Origin: CBDFLS01 sp965249185
Lineage (GTDB): Bacteria; Chloroflexota; Dehalococcoidia; Lucifugimonadales; Australimonadaceae
Direction: 5' to 3'
NCBI GenBank assembly: GCA_965249185.1
Contig: CBDFLS010000002.1
Location: 806,001 to 870,000 of the forward strand
Length of the DNA stretch: 64,000 bases
Shown: positions 43,440 through 52,112 of the stretch, piece by piece
Numbering within the stretch: the stretch's first letter is position 1
Layout of the letters: every line of letters starts with the position of its first letter
Notes under the pieces: model-generated
Databases searched by the model: none
What the model was told of the DNA's origin: nothing
What the model saw: only the letters and a program-made list of their open reading frames with translations
Translations under genes and position numbers: made by a program

Positions 43440-45053
43440 ATGGCAGGAACCAAGACACAGCAACAGCAGGCAAACGGCAAGAGGGCGGCAATCTACGCCC
43501 GCGTATCGGACAAGAGCCAGGACGGGGAGGACAAGACATCCATCTCCGAGCAGACCTCCGAGATGGAAGCCTACTGCGAAGGCAAGGGGCTGACCATCAT
43601 CGCCCGCTACCAGGAGGTCGGCAGGGGCTGGTCAAAGAAGCGTCCCGAGTTCCAGAGGATGCTGACCGACGCCAGGAGCGGACGCTTCGACACCATCGTC
43701 TGCTGGAAGTCCGACCGCCTGAGCCGGGGCATGTACCCCGCCGCAGCACTCATGGAGGTCGTCGAGGCGTACCACATCAACCTGGAGGCCGTCATGGACG
43801 CCATCGACATGAAGACCTTCGGCCTCATGGCGGCCATCGGCAAGATAGAGCTGGACAACTTCCGGGAGAGGGCGTCAATGGGAAAGAGGGGGGCGGCCAA
43901 ACGGGGGCGAATACCAACCAGCCAGGTGCCGTATGGATACACGATAGCAGAAGACGGCACGCCCCAGGTGAACCAGGAGAAGGCGCAGATCGTGCGGCGC
44001 ATCTACCATCGCTACATCCATGACGGAATGGGCGCCCGCGCCATCGCATGGCAGCTCGACGAAGATGAGGTCCCCCCGGGGACGCCGGGCAAGCAGTGGC
44101 ATGATTCGCAGGTCCAGCGCATTCTGCGGAATGAGACCTACAAGGGCACCTGGTGGTACGGCAAGGCCCGTCATGTCTCGACGGACGACGGGACGAAGGT
44201 ATACGAGCAGCCGAAGGATGCCTGGGTCGGGGTCCCGTTCCCGCCGATAGTGGACGATGAGACGTGGGAGCGGGTTCAGAGCCTCAGGAAGCAACGGTGG
44301 ACGCCGCCCACGCGCAACACAAAGGCGTTCTACCTGTTGCAGCACATGGTCAGGTGCGCGGAGTGCGGGATGCTCTTCGGATGCCGCACGACGAGACGCC
44401 AGACCGTGAAATACAACGGCAAGGTCTACAAGTACGACCTGGACCCCCCTCGCCGGTACTACAGATGCTACGGGGTGCAGAAGTTCCGCCTCAACTGCCG
44501 GAATCGCTCCTATATCAGGGCGGAGCGGCTGGAGGAGCTTGTTTGGGGCCAGGTCAAGAGGGTCGTGCAGGACCGCGACCTCCTCATCGCTGGCATCGAC
44601 GCTCTCGACACCAGTGAAGACGGCGAGATGGCGAAGCAGGTAGCCAGGACGGAGCGCGACCTGCAAAACATCCAACTGGAAGAGGACCGGGCGATCAGAT
44701 TGTACGTGTCGGGGAAGATCACCGAGAGCCAGCTCGACCATCAACGCAAGTTCATCACCGAGCGCTTGGAGAACCTCCGCGCGAAGCTGGATGACTACCG
44801 CGCACGGGAGTCGGCCGAGGTCGAGCGGCGAGTGCTGATGGAGTACGTTCTCGAGTGGGCAGAGAAGGTCGGCGAGGGCCTTGACGATCTGCCCTCCGAG
44901 GAGCGGCGGGACGTGTTGCAAATCCTTCTCGACCGGGTCATGATCGACCGGGATAACAACGTAGTCATCACGTTGGGCATCCCTACTGATGATTTAGTCG
45001 CAATTGGAAACCCCGAACCAGGGTTCCCGTGTAGACCTCGTTTCGGAGGATGA
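43440..45053 (+). CDS. Large serine integrase of the inner element
   Basis: This 537-residue recombinase integrates and excises DNA through a serine-linked intermediate. The catalytic serine is in IYARVSDKSQ (about residue 23), with the Resolvase domain to about 150 (WKSDRLSRGMYPAAALMEV), a Recombinase domain (PYGYTIAEDGTPQVN, RILRNETYKGTWWYG), a zinc ribbon (CAECGMLFGCRTTRR ... CRNRSY) and a coiled coil (RAIRLYVSGKITESQLDHQR). It ends at the right att junction: codons after GNPEP are host sequence in the integrated state (GFPCRPRFGG), while in the circular form the frame would continue across the left end to a TAG at 34,458. The catalytic motifs are intact. Confidence 0.92.
   Translation: MAGTKTQQQQANGKRAAIYARVSDKSQDGEDKTSISEQTSEMEAYCEGKGLTIIARYQEVGRGWSKKRPEFQRMLTDARSGRFDTIVCWKSDRLSRGMYPAAALMEVVEAYHINLEAVMDAIDMKTFGLMAAIGKIELDNFRERASMGKRGAAKRGRIPTSQVPYGYTIAEDGTPQVNQEKAQIVRRIYHRYIHDGMGARAIAWQLDEDEVPPGTPGKQWHDSQVQRILRNETYKGTWWYGKARHVSTDDGTKVYEQPKDAWVGVPFPPIVDDETWERVQSLRKQRWTPPTRNTKAFYLLQHMVRCAECGMLFGCRTTRRQTVKYNGKVYKYDLDPPRRYYRCYGVQKFRLNCRNRSYIRAERLEELVWGQVKRVVQDRDLLIAGIDALDTSEDGEMAKQVARTERDLQNIQLEEDRAIRLYVSGKITESQLDHQRKFITERLENLRAKLDDYRARESAEVERRVLMEYVLEWAEKVGEGLDDLPSEERRDVLQILLDRVMIDRDNNVVITLGIPTDDLVAIGNPEPGFPCRPRFGG
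45002..45030 (+). other. Right attachment junction of the inner element
   Basis: Element-side arm ATTGGAAACC (45,003-45,012), CCGA, core ACCAG (45,017-45,021), host side GGTTCCCGT. It lies inside the integrase coding sequence and inside the split outer recombinase gene. Confidence 0.8.
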
Positions 45054-45747
45054 TGTGGACGCCGTTCTTTGACCAGAGCCTGCCGGTGGGGTTGGCGATT
45101 CCCTCGTCGTTGAGGGTGCGGGTGATGTCCAGGATTCCCCTCCCTACCTCGGCCATGCCGAAGATGCGCTCCACCACGGGCGCGGTGGCGGGATCGGGTT
45201 CCAAGGTGGGCCGCTTCTTGGCTCCGTCCTGCACCATGGCCTTGCTGAAGCCGTAGGGAACCCTGCTGGCGACCCAGAAGCCGCGGGAGGCTGCCTCCCT
45301 CATTCCCCGGACGACCTCCTGGGCAAGATTCTCACTGTAGAATTCATCGACGCTCTCGATGATGGCCTCAAGGAGCTTGCCGGTGGGGGTGTCATCGGCG
45401 TGCTCGGTGATGGAGACCACCCGGACGCCCTTGCGCCGTAGCATCGACTTGAAGGCAACGGCGTGCTCCCGCTTGCGGGTGAACCGGCTGAACTTCCAGA
45501 CCAATATCTCCTTGAAGGGGGCCTCAGGCTTCGCGGCCTCGTCCAGCATCTTCCTGAACTGCGGCCTATCCGCTATCAGTCCGCTCTCGGCCTCGTCCAC
45601 GTACTCGCGGGCGACGTGGTAGCCGTTCTTGTCGGCATAGTCCCTGAGCGCCCGCAGCTGGGCGGCCACGGACAGGTCCACGTCCTGGCGGTCGCTGGAT
45701 ACTCTGGCGTAGAGGGCGGCCGGTATCAGATCGAGTCGGTCGTTCAT
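45017..45747 (-). pseudogene. Large serine recombinase of the outer element, N-terminal half
   Basis: This half carries the Resolvase domain with catalytic serine in LYARVSSDRQ, the VWKFSRFTRKREHAVAFKSMLRRKG region and the start of the Recombinase domain (SRVPYGFSKAMVQDGAKK ... WSKNGVHIILRNEVYTGTLV). It ends at the inner att core. The remaining half is at 33,515-34,365. The ATG at 45,747 overlaps the upstream ribbon-helix-helix stop as ATGA, with GGAGAGAG before it; a longer frame from 45,825 is unlikely. Together the two halves would give a recombinase of about 530 residues. Confidence 0.88.
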
Positions 45748-45971
45748 CGCTCTCTCCTTCCTGTCTCTTCCTGCTCGGTAGTAATGCGGGAGCGCAGCCG
45801 TTCCAGCCGCTCCCGTCTTCGCCACTCCCGCTCCTCCATGAACAGGCGTATACCCTGTCTGAGCAGCTCGCTCACGGAGAGGTCGTCCTCCTTCATCACC
45901 TGGCGCACCTGCGCCTCCATCTCCGGCGGCAGGGAGAAGGTGATAGTCTTGGACCTCCTGGGGGTGGTCAC
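45744..45971 (-). CDS. Ribbon-helix-helix regulator upstream of the outer recombinase
   Basis: This 75-residue protein has the pattern of a ribbon-helix-helix DNA-binding dimer: RRSKTITFSLPPEMEAQVRQVMKEDDLSVSELLRQGIRLFMEE, followed by an arginine-rich tail. It probably represses its own operon, including the recombinase, with which it overlaps as ATGA. The GTG at 45,971 (VTTPRRSK) is preferred because GGAGACGAGAGA precedes it and a TATACT box lies just upstream; a start at 46,034 would lie before that box. Confidence 0.75.
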   Translation of the reverse strand: MTTPRRSKTITFSLPPEMEAQVRQVMKEDDLSVSELLRQGIRLFMEEREWRRRERLERLRSRITTEQEETGRRER

Positions 45972-45987
45972 TCTCTCTCGTCTCCTG

Positions 45988-46016
45988 TTGTAGTATATTG
46001 TCTTACTATACACTAT
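45988..46016 (-). promoter_or_regulatory. Promoter region of the ribbon-helix-helix/recombinase operon
   Basis: On the minus strand the sequence GTATAGTAAGACAATATACT contains a TATACT -10 box 20-odd bases before the GTG at 45,971, with GTATAGT/ATATACTAC arranged as a partial inverted repeat suited to a ribbon-helix-helix operator. Confidence 0.45.
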
Positions 46017-46034
46017 CTCGACACCGGCTTTCAA

Positions 46035-46455
46035 CCCCTACCGGGGAGGAGCCGTCGCCCGGATAGACGGGGTCCGGGCGCTGCAACAATTGTCACGTTT
46101 CGACCTGTTGGGGGCTGACACCGTAGGTGGCGGAATGCCCTTTTGTCCCCCTATAGGAAACTGTGGGAACGGACTGGGGCCTGTGATGGAACATGCTTCT
46201 GTGACCCTCATGGGGCTGGTCGGCGGGATGCTGACTGAGGGGGATGTAGCTAGGAGCCAAGGCTGAAGTGCAATGGAGAGCTGCGGTCGACGGGAACTCC
46301 GCTGACGTATCAGTTCTGCAACAAATTGCACATGGGAGGGCGGAAGATGCAAGAGGGGTTGCAGGTGGGCGGACAATGGTCCCAGCAGCCATGCTGGGAC
46401 ACCCCCTACAGGAAGTGGTCGGAACGGCGTGGCGGTCATTCTGTCACCTGACCCA
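46035..46455. other. Region without a recognised gene
   Basis: These 421 bases separate the recombinase operon from the Replic_Relax gene. Open frames on both strands lack any plausible sequence. It could hold an element origin or a structured RNA, but nothing specific was seen. Confidence 0.5.
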
Positions 46456-48468
46456 TCACGGAAAGCGGCCTCCTGTCGAGGGAATGGGGCGGCGGTAGAA
46501 TCCATGCGTCGCCCAGGATGCCACGCTTGGAAAGGATCTCTGTGTTCGAGGTGATGATGGGCCCCCATTCACTGTGTCGGCAACGTCGAGGAAGGCGTTC
46601 TCGCTGCCGGGAGACTCGAAGATGAAGAGCACCCGGGGCAGGCGTCCCTCGTGATCTCGCTCAGCCCATCCGCTGTCGAAGTACCGCTGGTAGGACTTCA
46701 GACGGGAGCGGGCACGCTTCGGGGTCGTGGCTCTCCGTTCGAACTCCAGCAGGTACGGACGCCACCGGCCTTTGTATTCCAGGGTGAAGGAGGCGTCGGG
46801 ATGGATGACGTAGGTGGTCCAGTCGTAGCGGTAGCCGATGCTGGAGCGGGACGTGGGCAGCAGGTCGAACAGGTCGTGGTCCGGGGATCGAGCGACCTCG
46901 GTGGACAGGGCGGCTGCGAAGTCGATCACGCCGGCGTGGTGACGCATCTGAGAGGCGAGGGCGCGCACCGCGGTCCCTGCGTAGATGTCGGCGTTCAGGT
47001 AGAGAGGCTCGGCGCTCCACCGGTCGAGGGTCAGCCCCACGGCGGCGCGGTCCCTGCGGGCCAGGTACGTCAGCCCCTCGTCGGTGAGCATGTGCAGAGG
47101 CTCGTCCGCTCGCATTAGGTCGTGCTGGGAAAGGGAGCGGAGCACCTGATTGACGCGGCGCAGAGTGACGCCGCCCATCAGTCCCGCCAGCTGCTCACGG
47201 GTGCACAGGGGCCAGGCTGCCAGCAGGTCGAGGGCGTCCTTCTCGGCCCGGGTCAGCTGCGCCGGGAGGGCCGGTGTGAGCTGCTGCGACGGCTCCGGCA
47301 TGGCGGCCTGCACGCCGGAGGGATAGAGGTCGCTGGGATTTGGCTTCGGGCTTTTGCCCAGGAAGGAGTAGGAGGAGTCCAGCAGGCGCTCCGCCAAGGC
47401 CAGGATACCCGCCAGGGATGTGTCGGCGTCGATGCGCACGGCCTCGCCCAGGCCGCTCCCGCACTGCTGCCAGACGACTCCCGTGTGGTCTCCGGCCAGA
47501 AGCCCCCCCTCCGTCGCAACGAAGGTCCGGGAGTGCTCCGACGGGTCGCCCAGGGAGCGGATGGCCCTGCGGGTGGCCTGGTCTGCATGGGTCAGCACCA
47601 GGGCGACGAAGGGGCTGTCGCTGCTGTCCAGCCTCTCGATGCTCCTGAGGCGGTAGCGGAGTCTGGACGTGGGCAGCGCCGGTCCCTGGCGAATCAGGCC
47701 GATGGAGCGGCCCCCGGACAGGGTGAGCAGCATATCGTAGGGGCCGTGGCGGTAGTGGTCCACTCGCACCGGGTCGTCTTGCGGGTCGGCGTCGGCGACC
47801 ATGGCGGCGACGCGGTAGAGCACGGCCACGGCGTCCAGTCGCTCGGCCAGCAGCCGGAACCACTGCTTCGACACTGGGTAGGCCCGCAGCATGTGCTCAC
47901 GGCCCTTGGTTGCCATGCCTCCGGCGGTGACGCCCTTCTCCGTCGGGAAGTACCGGCGCTGAGGGCGAGTCCCCAACGCGCTCAGGTGGTGTGGCACGGA
48001 GTCCACGAGGCCCCGCTCAATCAGCATCTTCAAGCGCTCGCGGAGCGTGGAGGCCGGAACGCATCCCAAGCGCGACAGCTCGTCCACCGTGGTGAACGGC
48101 GCTGCGCAGAGTAGCAGGAGCGCCTCCTCAAGACCCTGGCGCAAGGAACGACCCTGGCGCAAGGAACGCAGGGCAGAGTCCGGCCGCAGGCCCTCCAGGT
48201 AGATGATGATCTCGTATGTGGCCGCTTCAATCGCTCGGACGCTGTTGCCGACCTTGTTCACGACGGCGGAGGGCACGGCGCGCCCCATCTCGCCTCTTTC
48301 AAGGAAGCGCCACAGGGTGTGGCGGGACACGCCGAGATGCTCGGCTGCCTTGCGCCGTCCGTGCAGCGAGGCGTAAGCGCGCACGTAGTTCCGGACCGCT
48401 CTCGTGAGGCGCGGTCCGGCCTGTGTCGTGCCGTTCGACGTTTGCGTTCGTGGCTCCGCGACGATCAA
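46456..48468 (-). CDS. Replic_Relax-like winged-helix protein of the outer element
   Basis: This 670-residue protein combines an N-terminal HTH (RKAAEHLGVSRHTLWRFLERG), winged-helix segments (FTTVDELSRLGCVPASTLRERLKMLIERGLV and LCTREQLAGLMGGVTLRRVNQVLRSLSQHDLM) and a C-terminal Replic_Relax-like nuclease-fold region (PDASFTLEYKGRWRPYLLEFERRATTPKRARSRLKSYQRYF) with the ExxR-type conserved strand. It is homologous to 61,645-63,399 (shared RAYPVSKQWFRLLAERLDAV versus AYPVSREWLALLIRRMDAV). Such proteins are found in mobile elements and may act in replication or transfer. The TTG start at 48,468 with AGGAG upstream is tentative. Confidence 0.7.
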   Translation of the reverse strand: MIVAEPRTQTSNGTTQAGPRLTRAVRNYVRAYASLHGRRKAAEHLGVSRHTLWRFLERGEMGRAVPSAVVNKVGNSVRAIEAATYEIIIYLEGLRPDSALRSLRQGRSLRQGLEEALLLLCAAPFTTVDELSRLGCVPASTLRERLKMLIERGLVDSVPHHLSALGTRPQRRYFPTEKGVTAGGMATKGREHMLRAYPVSKQWFRLLAERLDAVAVLYRVAAMVADADPQDDPVRVDHYRHGPYDMLLTLSGGRSIGLIRQGPALPTSRLRYRLRSIERLDSSDSPFVALVLTHADQATRRAIRSLGDPSEHSRTFVATEGGLLAGDHTGVVWQQCGSGLGEAVRIDADTSLAGILALAERLLDSSYSFLGKSPKPNPSDLYPSGVQAAMPEPSQQLTPALPAQLTRAEKDALDLLAAWPLCTREQLAGLMGGVTLRRVNQVLRSLSQHDLMRADEPLHMLTDEGLTYLARRDRAAVGLTLDRWSAEPLYLNADIYAGTAVRALASQMRHHAGVIDFAAALSTEVARSPDHDLFDLLPTSRSSIGYRYDWTTYVIHPDASFTLEYKGRWRPYLLEFERRATTPKRARSRLKSYQRYFDSGWAERDHEGRLPRVLFIFESPGSENAFLDVADTVNGGPSSPRTQRSFPSVASWATHGFYRRPIPSTGGRFP

Positions 48469-48986
48469 TCAACTGCTCCTGCCAGCAATGGCCCAACTTC
48501 TCATTGTGAATGGAAAATTCATCCGAGGTAAGGCCTTGCAAGCCCTTGTATACGAAGTGATTTTGTGGTAGCGGGCGAAGGGGTGCCGGGTCTGCTCAAT
48601 GCAGCCTAGCAGGCTGCGGATAAAGGGGGTCTTTGTGAAACTGTCCTGTAAACTGCCGCCCGACTCCGACGATATCCGGCCAAGACGTGCCGTTCATTCA
48701 CGTCAAGAGGCATATTAATCGTGAATAATACGCTTGTCGCTCCCTCAAATACGAGGTCGACCGGCCCCAATAGTTTTTCAGCACCCTGCTAGGAGTGGTT
48801 GGGCATGGATCCCAGACAGTGGCCTCGTGAATGAAGACGGCAAGGCTGTCCTGGCACACACGGGACACGTTGAAGCGCTGGCCACTTGCGGAGCCTGGTT
48901 TGACCGTGGCCCGGCTGCCATGCGCATCTAGTGATAGCAACGCAATCATGTTATAATTATGTGATATTTTAGATGGAGGCGCTTTC
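48469..48986. other. Intergenic region with the fitAB promoter
   Basis: These 518 bases hold no credible gene. Near the right end, TTATAATTATGTGATATTTTAG (48,950-48,971) is unusually AT-rich and contains TATAAT. Confidence 0.55.
48952..48957 (+). promoter_or_regulatory. -10 box TATAAT of the FitAB operon with overlapping dyad
   Basis: TATAAT sits inside ATCATGTTATAATTATGTGAT, an imperfect dyad suitable for a ribbon-helix-helix repressor such as the FitA-like protein that follows 35 bases downstream. Confidence 0.5.
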
Positions 48987-49232
48987 ATGGCCAGCATCAC
49001 CGTGCGCAATCTCGAAGATGGACTGAAACACCGGCTGCGTATCCGGGCAGCTGAGAACGGCCGCTCCATGGAGGAAGAAGCCCGTGACATTCTGAGAATG
49101 GCGCTCAATCACCAGCAACCAGAACAGGAGAACCTGGCGAGCGCCATTCGAGCCAGATTCGCGCCCCTCGGCGGGGTCGAACTGGAGATCCCTCCCCGTT
49201 CACCCATGCGCAAACCGCCCCGGTTCGACTGA
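48987..49232 (+). CDS. FitA-like ribbon-helix-helix antitoxin
   Basis: This 81-residue protein reads ASITVRNLEDGLKHRLRIRAAENGRSMEEEARDILRMAL, the standard FitA/VapB ribbon-helix-helix fold, with a C-terminal tail (RFAPLGGVELEIPPRSP) that would fill the toxin active site. It is followed after ten bases by the PIN toxin. The ATG at 48,987 follows GGAGGCGC. It should repress its own promoter together with the toxin. Confidence 0.85.
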   Translation: MASITVRNLEDGLKHRLRIRAAENGRSMEEEARDILRMALNHQQPEQENLASAIRARFAPLGGVELEIPPRSPMRKPPRFD

Positions 49233-49242
49233 GGCAACTACG

Positions 49243-49665
49243 ATGATTATCCTTGACACCAACGTCGTCTCCGAACTGATGCGCCCTGGTCCCGACGCCA
49301 ACGTTGTGGACTGGGTTGCCGGGCAGGCGGCTCTCAACTTGTACCTCTCCACGGTCAGTGAAGCCGAACTGCGTTACGGCGTCGAGATACTGCCGACAGG
49401 AGCACGGCGAGGCAGACTGCTCAACGAGGTGGAGGGGATGCTCCGGGAGGACTTTGCCGGGCGTATCATTCCCTTCGACAGCGCCGCAGCCCAAGCCTAC
49501 GCCGTGATAGCCGCCGCCCGCCGGGCCGCAGGGCGTCCCATCAATCATGCCGACTGCCAGATAGCGGCGATAGCCCGAAGCCGGGGAGCGTCAGTGGCGA
49601 CGAGAGACATGGACGACTTCGAAGGGGGCGGGATAGACGTCATCAACCCTTGGGCGGATAAATGA
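49243..49665 (+). CDS. FitB-like PIN-domain ribonuclease toxin
   Basis: This 140-residue PIN-domain RNase has the acidic residues in place: Asp5 (IILDTNVVSEL), Glu in SEAELRYGVEIL, Asp in NHADCQIAAIARSRG and ATRDMDDFEG. It matches the FitB subgroup of VapC toxins, which cleave structured RNAs. The stop overlaps the start of the restriction-modification gene by four bases (ATGA), so the toxin-antitoxin pair and the modification system are coupled, which would stabilise the island. Confidence 0.88.
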   Translation: MIILDTNVVSELMRPGPDANVVDWVAGQAALNLYLSTVSEAELRYGVEILPTGARRGRLLNEVEGMLREDFAGRIIPFDSAAAQAYAVIAAARRAAGRPINHADCQIAAIARSRGASVATRDMDDFEGGGIDVINPWADK

Positions 49666-52112
49666 ACACAACGAAGCTTGTTAGAGCTGTGGAGGACTAC
49701 CTCACTGACCTCCGCAAGATTCGCGCCTCCGGCGAAGGAACGGGGGAGCGTTCCTATTACCCTCCCCTGACCAACCTCCTGAATGCAGTTGGGAGCATGC
49801 TCAAACCAAAGGTGTTCTGTATCAGTGAGTTGGCTCAGCAGGGTGCGGGACACCCAGACATCGGTTTGTATGCAGCGAAGCAGGTCCAGAAGGGCAAGCC
49901 GCGCCAGGGTCAAATTCCTGAGTGTGGGGTTCTGGAGGTCAAGTCTGCCGATGATGATGCCTGGCTGACGGTTGGAAGCGCTCAGGTCAGCAAGTACTGG
50001 AGCAAGTACCGGCTCGTTCTGGTGACTAACACCCGCGACTTTGTGTTGCTTGGCGAAGATTCTGCTGGCCAGCCCACAAAGTTGGAGACCTTCCGAATAG
50101 CAGAGTCCGTGACTGAATTCGAGTCCCAATTGCAGACGCCTCGTGCCTTCGCGAACAAAGTCGGCGCTGCCTTGGGTGAGTACCTCTCCCGGGCACTTTC
50201 GCATAGGGCAACGCTCGCTGAGCCCAAGGACCTGGCCCAGCTGCTCGCATCTTACGCGAGGGACGGTCTGTGGAGAGTGGAGGCAGCTGGTGATGCACCA
50301 TCCCTCAACGTCGTGCGCTCGGCATTAGAGGAGGCGCTGGGCGTCCGATTTGAGGGCCAGCGTGGGGCCGCCTTCTTCCGCTCTACACTGGTGCAGACTC
50401 TTTTCTACGGTGTCTTCGCCGCTTGGGTGCTGTGGGCGCGCCAGACGCCACCGCCCACGGGTCGCTTCGATTGGCGTATTGCTGTCTGGCACCTGCGGGC
50501 GCCCGTACTGCGAGCGCTATTTCAGCAGCTCTCCGACCCAGGGCGCTTACAGCCCCTGGGCCTCGTCGAAGTGCTGGATTGGACCTCGGCAGCCCTCGAC
50601 CGAGTGGACCGAGTGGCCTTTTTCGACCGCTTCAGTGAAGGTCAGGCCGTACCCTACTTCTATGAGCCGTTCCTTGAGGCGTTCGACCCAGACCTCCGTA
50701 AGCAACTGGGTGTTTGGTACACACCCACCGAGGTAGTGCGGTACATGGTTGCTCGCGTCGACAAGGCGCTCAAAGATGACCTGGGCATCGCCGACGGGCT
50801 GGCCGCCGACAACGTCTACGTGCTCGACCCCTGCTGCGGCACCGGGGCGTACCTGGCCGAAGTCCTGCGTCGAATCGCTTTGAACCTTGAAAGCCGCGGT
50901 CTGGGCGCCCTCACTGGCTCGCGGGTGAAGAAGGCCGCAATGGAGCGGGTGTTTGGTTTCGAGATAATGCCAGCGCCGTTCGTCGTCGCCCACCTGCAGG
51001 TCGGTCTGACGATGCAAGCACTGGACGCGCCCCTGTCGGAGGACGGGACGGAGCGAGCCGGCGTCTTCCTTACCAACGCTCTGACTGGTTGGGAGCCGAC
51101 CGTACAGAAGCCGCTTCCCTTCCCGGAATTGGAGGAAGAGCGTGACCGCGCGGAGAGGGTGAAGCAGGAGACGCCGGTTCTGGTGATCCTCGGCAATCCA
51201 CCATACAACGGCTTCGCGGGCATGGCGGTGGATGAGGAGCGTGGGCTTTCGGAGGCCTACCGCAAGACCAAACAGGTGCGGCGGCCCGAAGGACAGGGCC
51301 TCAACGACCTCTATGTCCGGTTCTTCCGCATGGCCGAGCGGCGCATCGCCGAAAAGACCGGCCAAGGCGTCGTCTGCTTCATCTCCAACTACTCCTGGCT
51401 GGACGGACTGTCCTTTACAGGAATGCGGGAAAGGTACTTGGAGGCGTTCGACGTAATCAGGATCGATTCTCTCAACGGCGACAAGTACAGGACGGGCAAG
51501 ACGACCCCAGACGGCGACCCCGACCCGAGCATCTTCTCCACTCCAGGCGACCCTGTCGGTATCCAGGTTGGAACAGCAATCACGACGCTGGTACGCAAGA
51601 CTGACCACGCGCCGACTGAAACGGTCGGCTTCCGCAATCTGTGGGGCCAGGCTAAGCACGAGGATCTGACGGCGTCGGCGGAGGCGGGGCCGGACATGCT
51701 CTATAACGCTATCGAGCCGCTTTTGGAGTTGGGCCTTCCTTTTGCGGCTACAACGGTCAGCGAGAGTTGGTCCGACTGGCCCTCGTTGCCCGATCTGTTT
51801 CCTATCTCGTTCCCCGGGGTTCAGACCAAGCGCGACTCCTTCCTCATCGACATCGACCTGGAACGTCTCAAGTCCCGAGTAGCCGACTACTTCACTGTAG
51901 AGCTCAGTGATGCAGTGATTGCTCAGCGTTACCCAATCGCAATGAAGAGTTCGTCGGGGTTCGTAGTCCGCGATGCTCGCTTAGTTCGCCAGTCACTGGT
52001 TGAACGTGGCGGTCCTTATCAGGATGGCTTTGTCCGGCACTCTTACCGCCCATTCGATGGTAGATGGCTCTATTGGGATGTTTCGATGGTAGATGGCTCT
52101 ATTGGGATGTAG
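49662..52112 (+). CDS. Single-chain restriction-modification protein, main part (nuclease plus methyltransferase)
   Basis: This 816-residue frame contains a PD-(D/E)xK nuclease-like N-terminus (GHPDIGLYAAKQ ... GVLEVKSADDD) and an N6-adenine methyltransferase: motif I VYVLDPCCGTGAYLAEVLRR (about residue 390) and motif IV LVILGNPPYNGFAG (about 510). The organisation resembles type ISP/type IIG enzymes, in which one chain cuts and methylates. It is interrupted after RWLYWDVS by a 29-bp tandem duplication; the natural sequence continues in frame at 52,110 (52,064-53,041). Loss of the last 300 residues, the target-recognition region, would impair specificity. Confidence 0.82.
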   Translation: MNTTKLVRAVEDYLTDLRKIRASGEGTGERSYYPPLTNLLNAVGSMLKPKVFCISELAQQGAGHPDIGLYAAKQVQKGKPRQGQIPECGVLEVKSADDDAWLTVGSAQVSKYWSKYRLVLVTNTRDFVLLGEDSAGQPTKLETFRIAESVTEFESQLQTPRAFANKVGAALGEYLSRALSHRATLAEPKDLAQLLASYARDGLWRVEAAGDAPSLNVVRSALEEALGVRFEGQRGAAFFRSTLVQTLFYGVFAAWVLWARQTPPPTGRFDWRIAVWHLRAPVLRALFQQLSDPGRLQPLGLVEVLDWTSAALDRVDRVAFFDRFSEGQAVPYFYEPFLEAFDPDLRKQLGVWYTPTEVVRYMVARVDKALKDDLGIADGLAADNVYVLDPCCGTGAYLAEVLRRIALNLESRGLGALTGSRVKKAAMERVFGFEIMPAPFVVAHLQVGLTMQALDAPLSEDGTERAGVFLTNALTGWEPTVQKPLPFPELEEERDRAERVKQETPVLVILGNPPYNGFAGMAVDEERGLSEAYRKTKQVRRPEGQGLNDLYVRFFRMAERRIAEKTGQGVVCFISNYSWLDGLSFTGMRERYLEAFDVIRIDSLNGDKYRTGKTTPDGDPDPSIFSTPGDPVGIQVGTAITTLVRKTDHAPTETVGFRNLWGQAKHEDLTASAEAGPDMLYNAIEPLLELGLPFAATTVSESWSDWPSLPDLFPISFPGVQTKRDSFLIDIDLERLKSRVADYFTVELSDAVIAQRYPIAMKSSSGFVVRDARLVRQSLVERGGPYQDGFVRHSYRPFDGRWLYWDVSMVDGSIGM
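52053..52110. repeat. 29-bp tandem duplication breaking the restriction-modification gene
   Basis: TCGATGGTAGATGGCTCTAT occurs at 52,055 and again at 52,084. The 29-bp shift changes the frame. Deleting one copy restores an uninterrupted reading frame from 49,662 to 53,041. Confidence 0.9.

Larger units (their letters stand above)
34361..45016. mobile_element. Inner integrative element inserted into a serine recombinase gene (10,656 bp)
   Basis: The core ACCAG occurs at both junctions (34,361-34,365 and 45,017-45,021). Removing the segment between them rejoins the outer recombinase in frame (ACC CTG GTC TGG GGC on the minus strand). The predicted attP is ATTGGAAACC, 16 bases, GGTTTCTAAT: inverted arms with one mismatch and the same 16-base spacing as the outer element. 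Its integrase gene ends at the right junction, as in serine-integrase prophages and mobile elements. The rest is cargo in variable states of decay. Confidence 0.85.

Noticed and set aside
46038..46568. A 176-codon minus-strand frame
   Set aside because: Composition and motifs are absent; it overlaps the end of the Replic_Relax gene in another frame.
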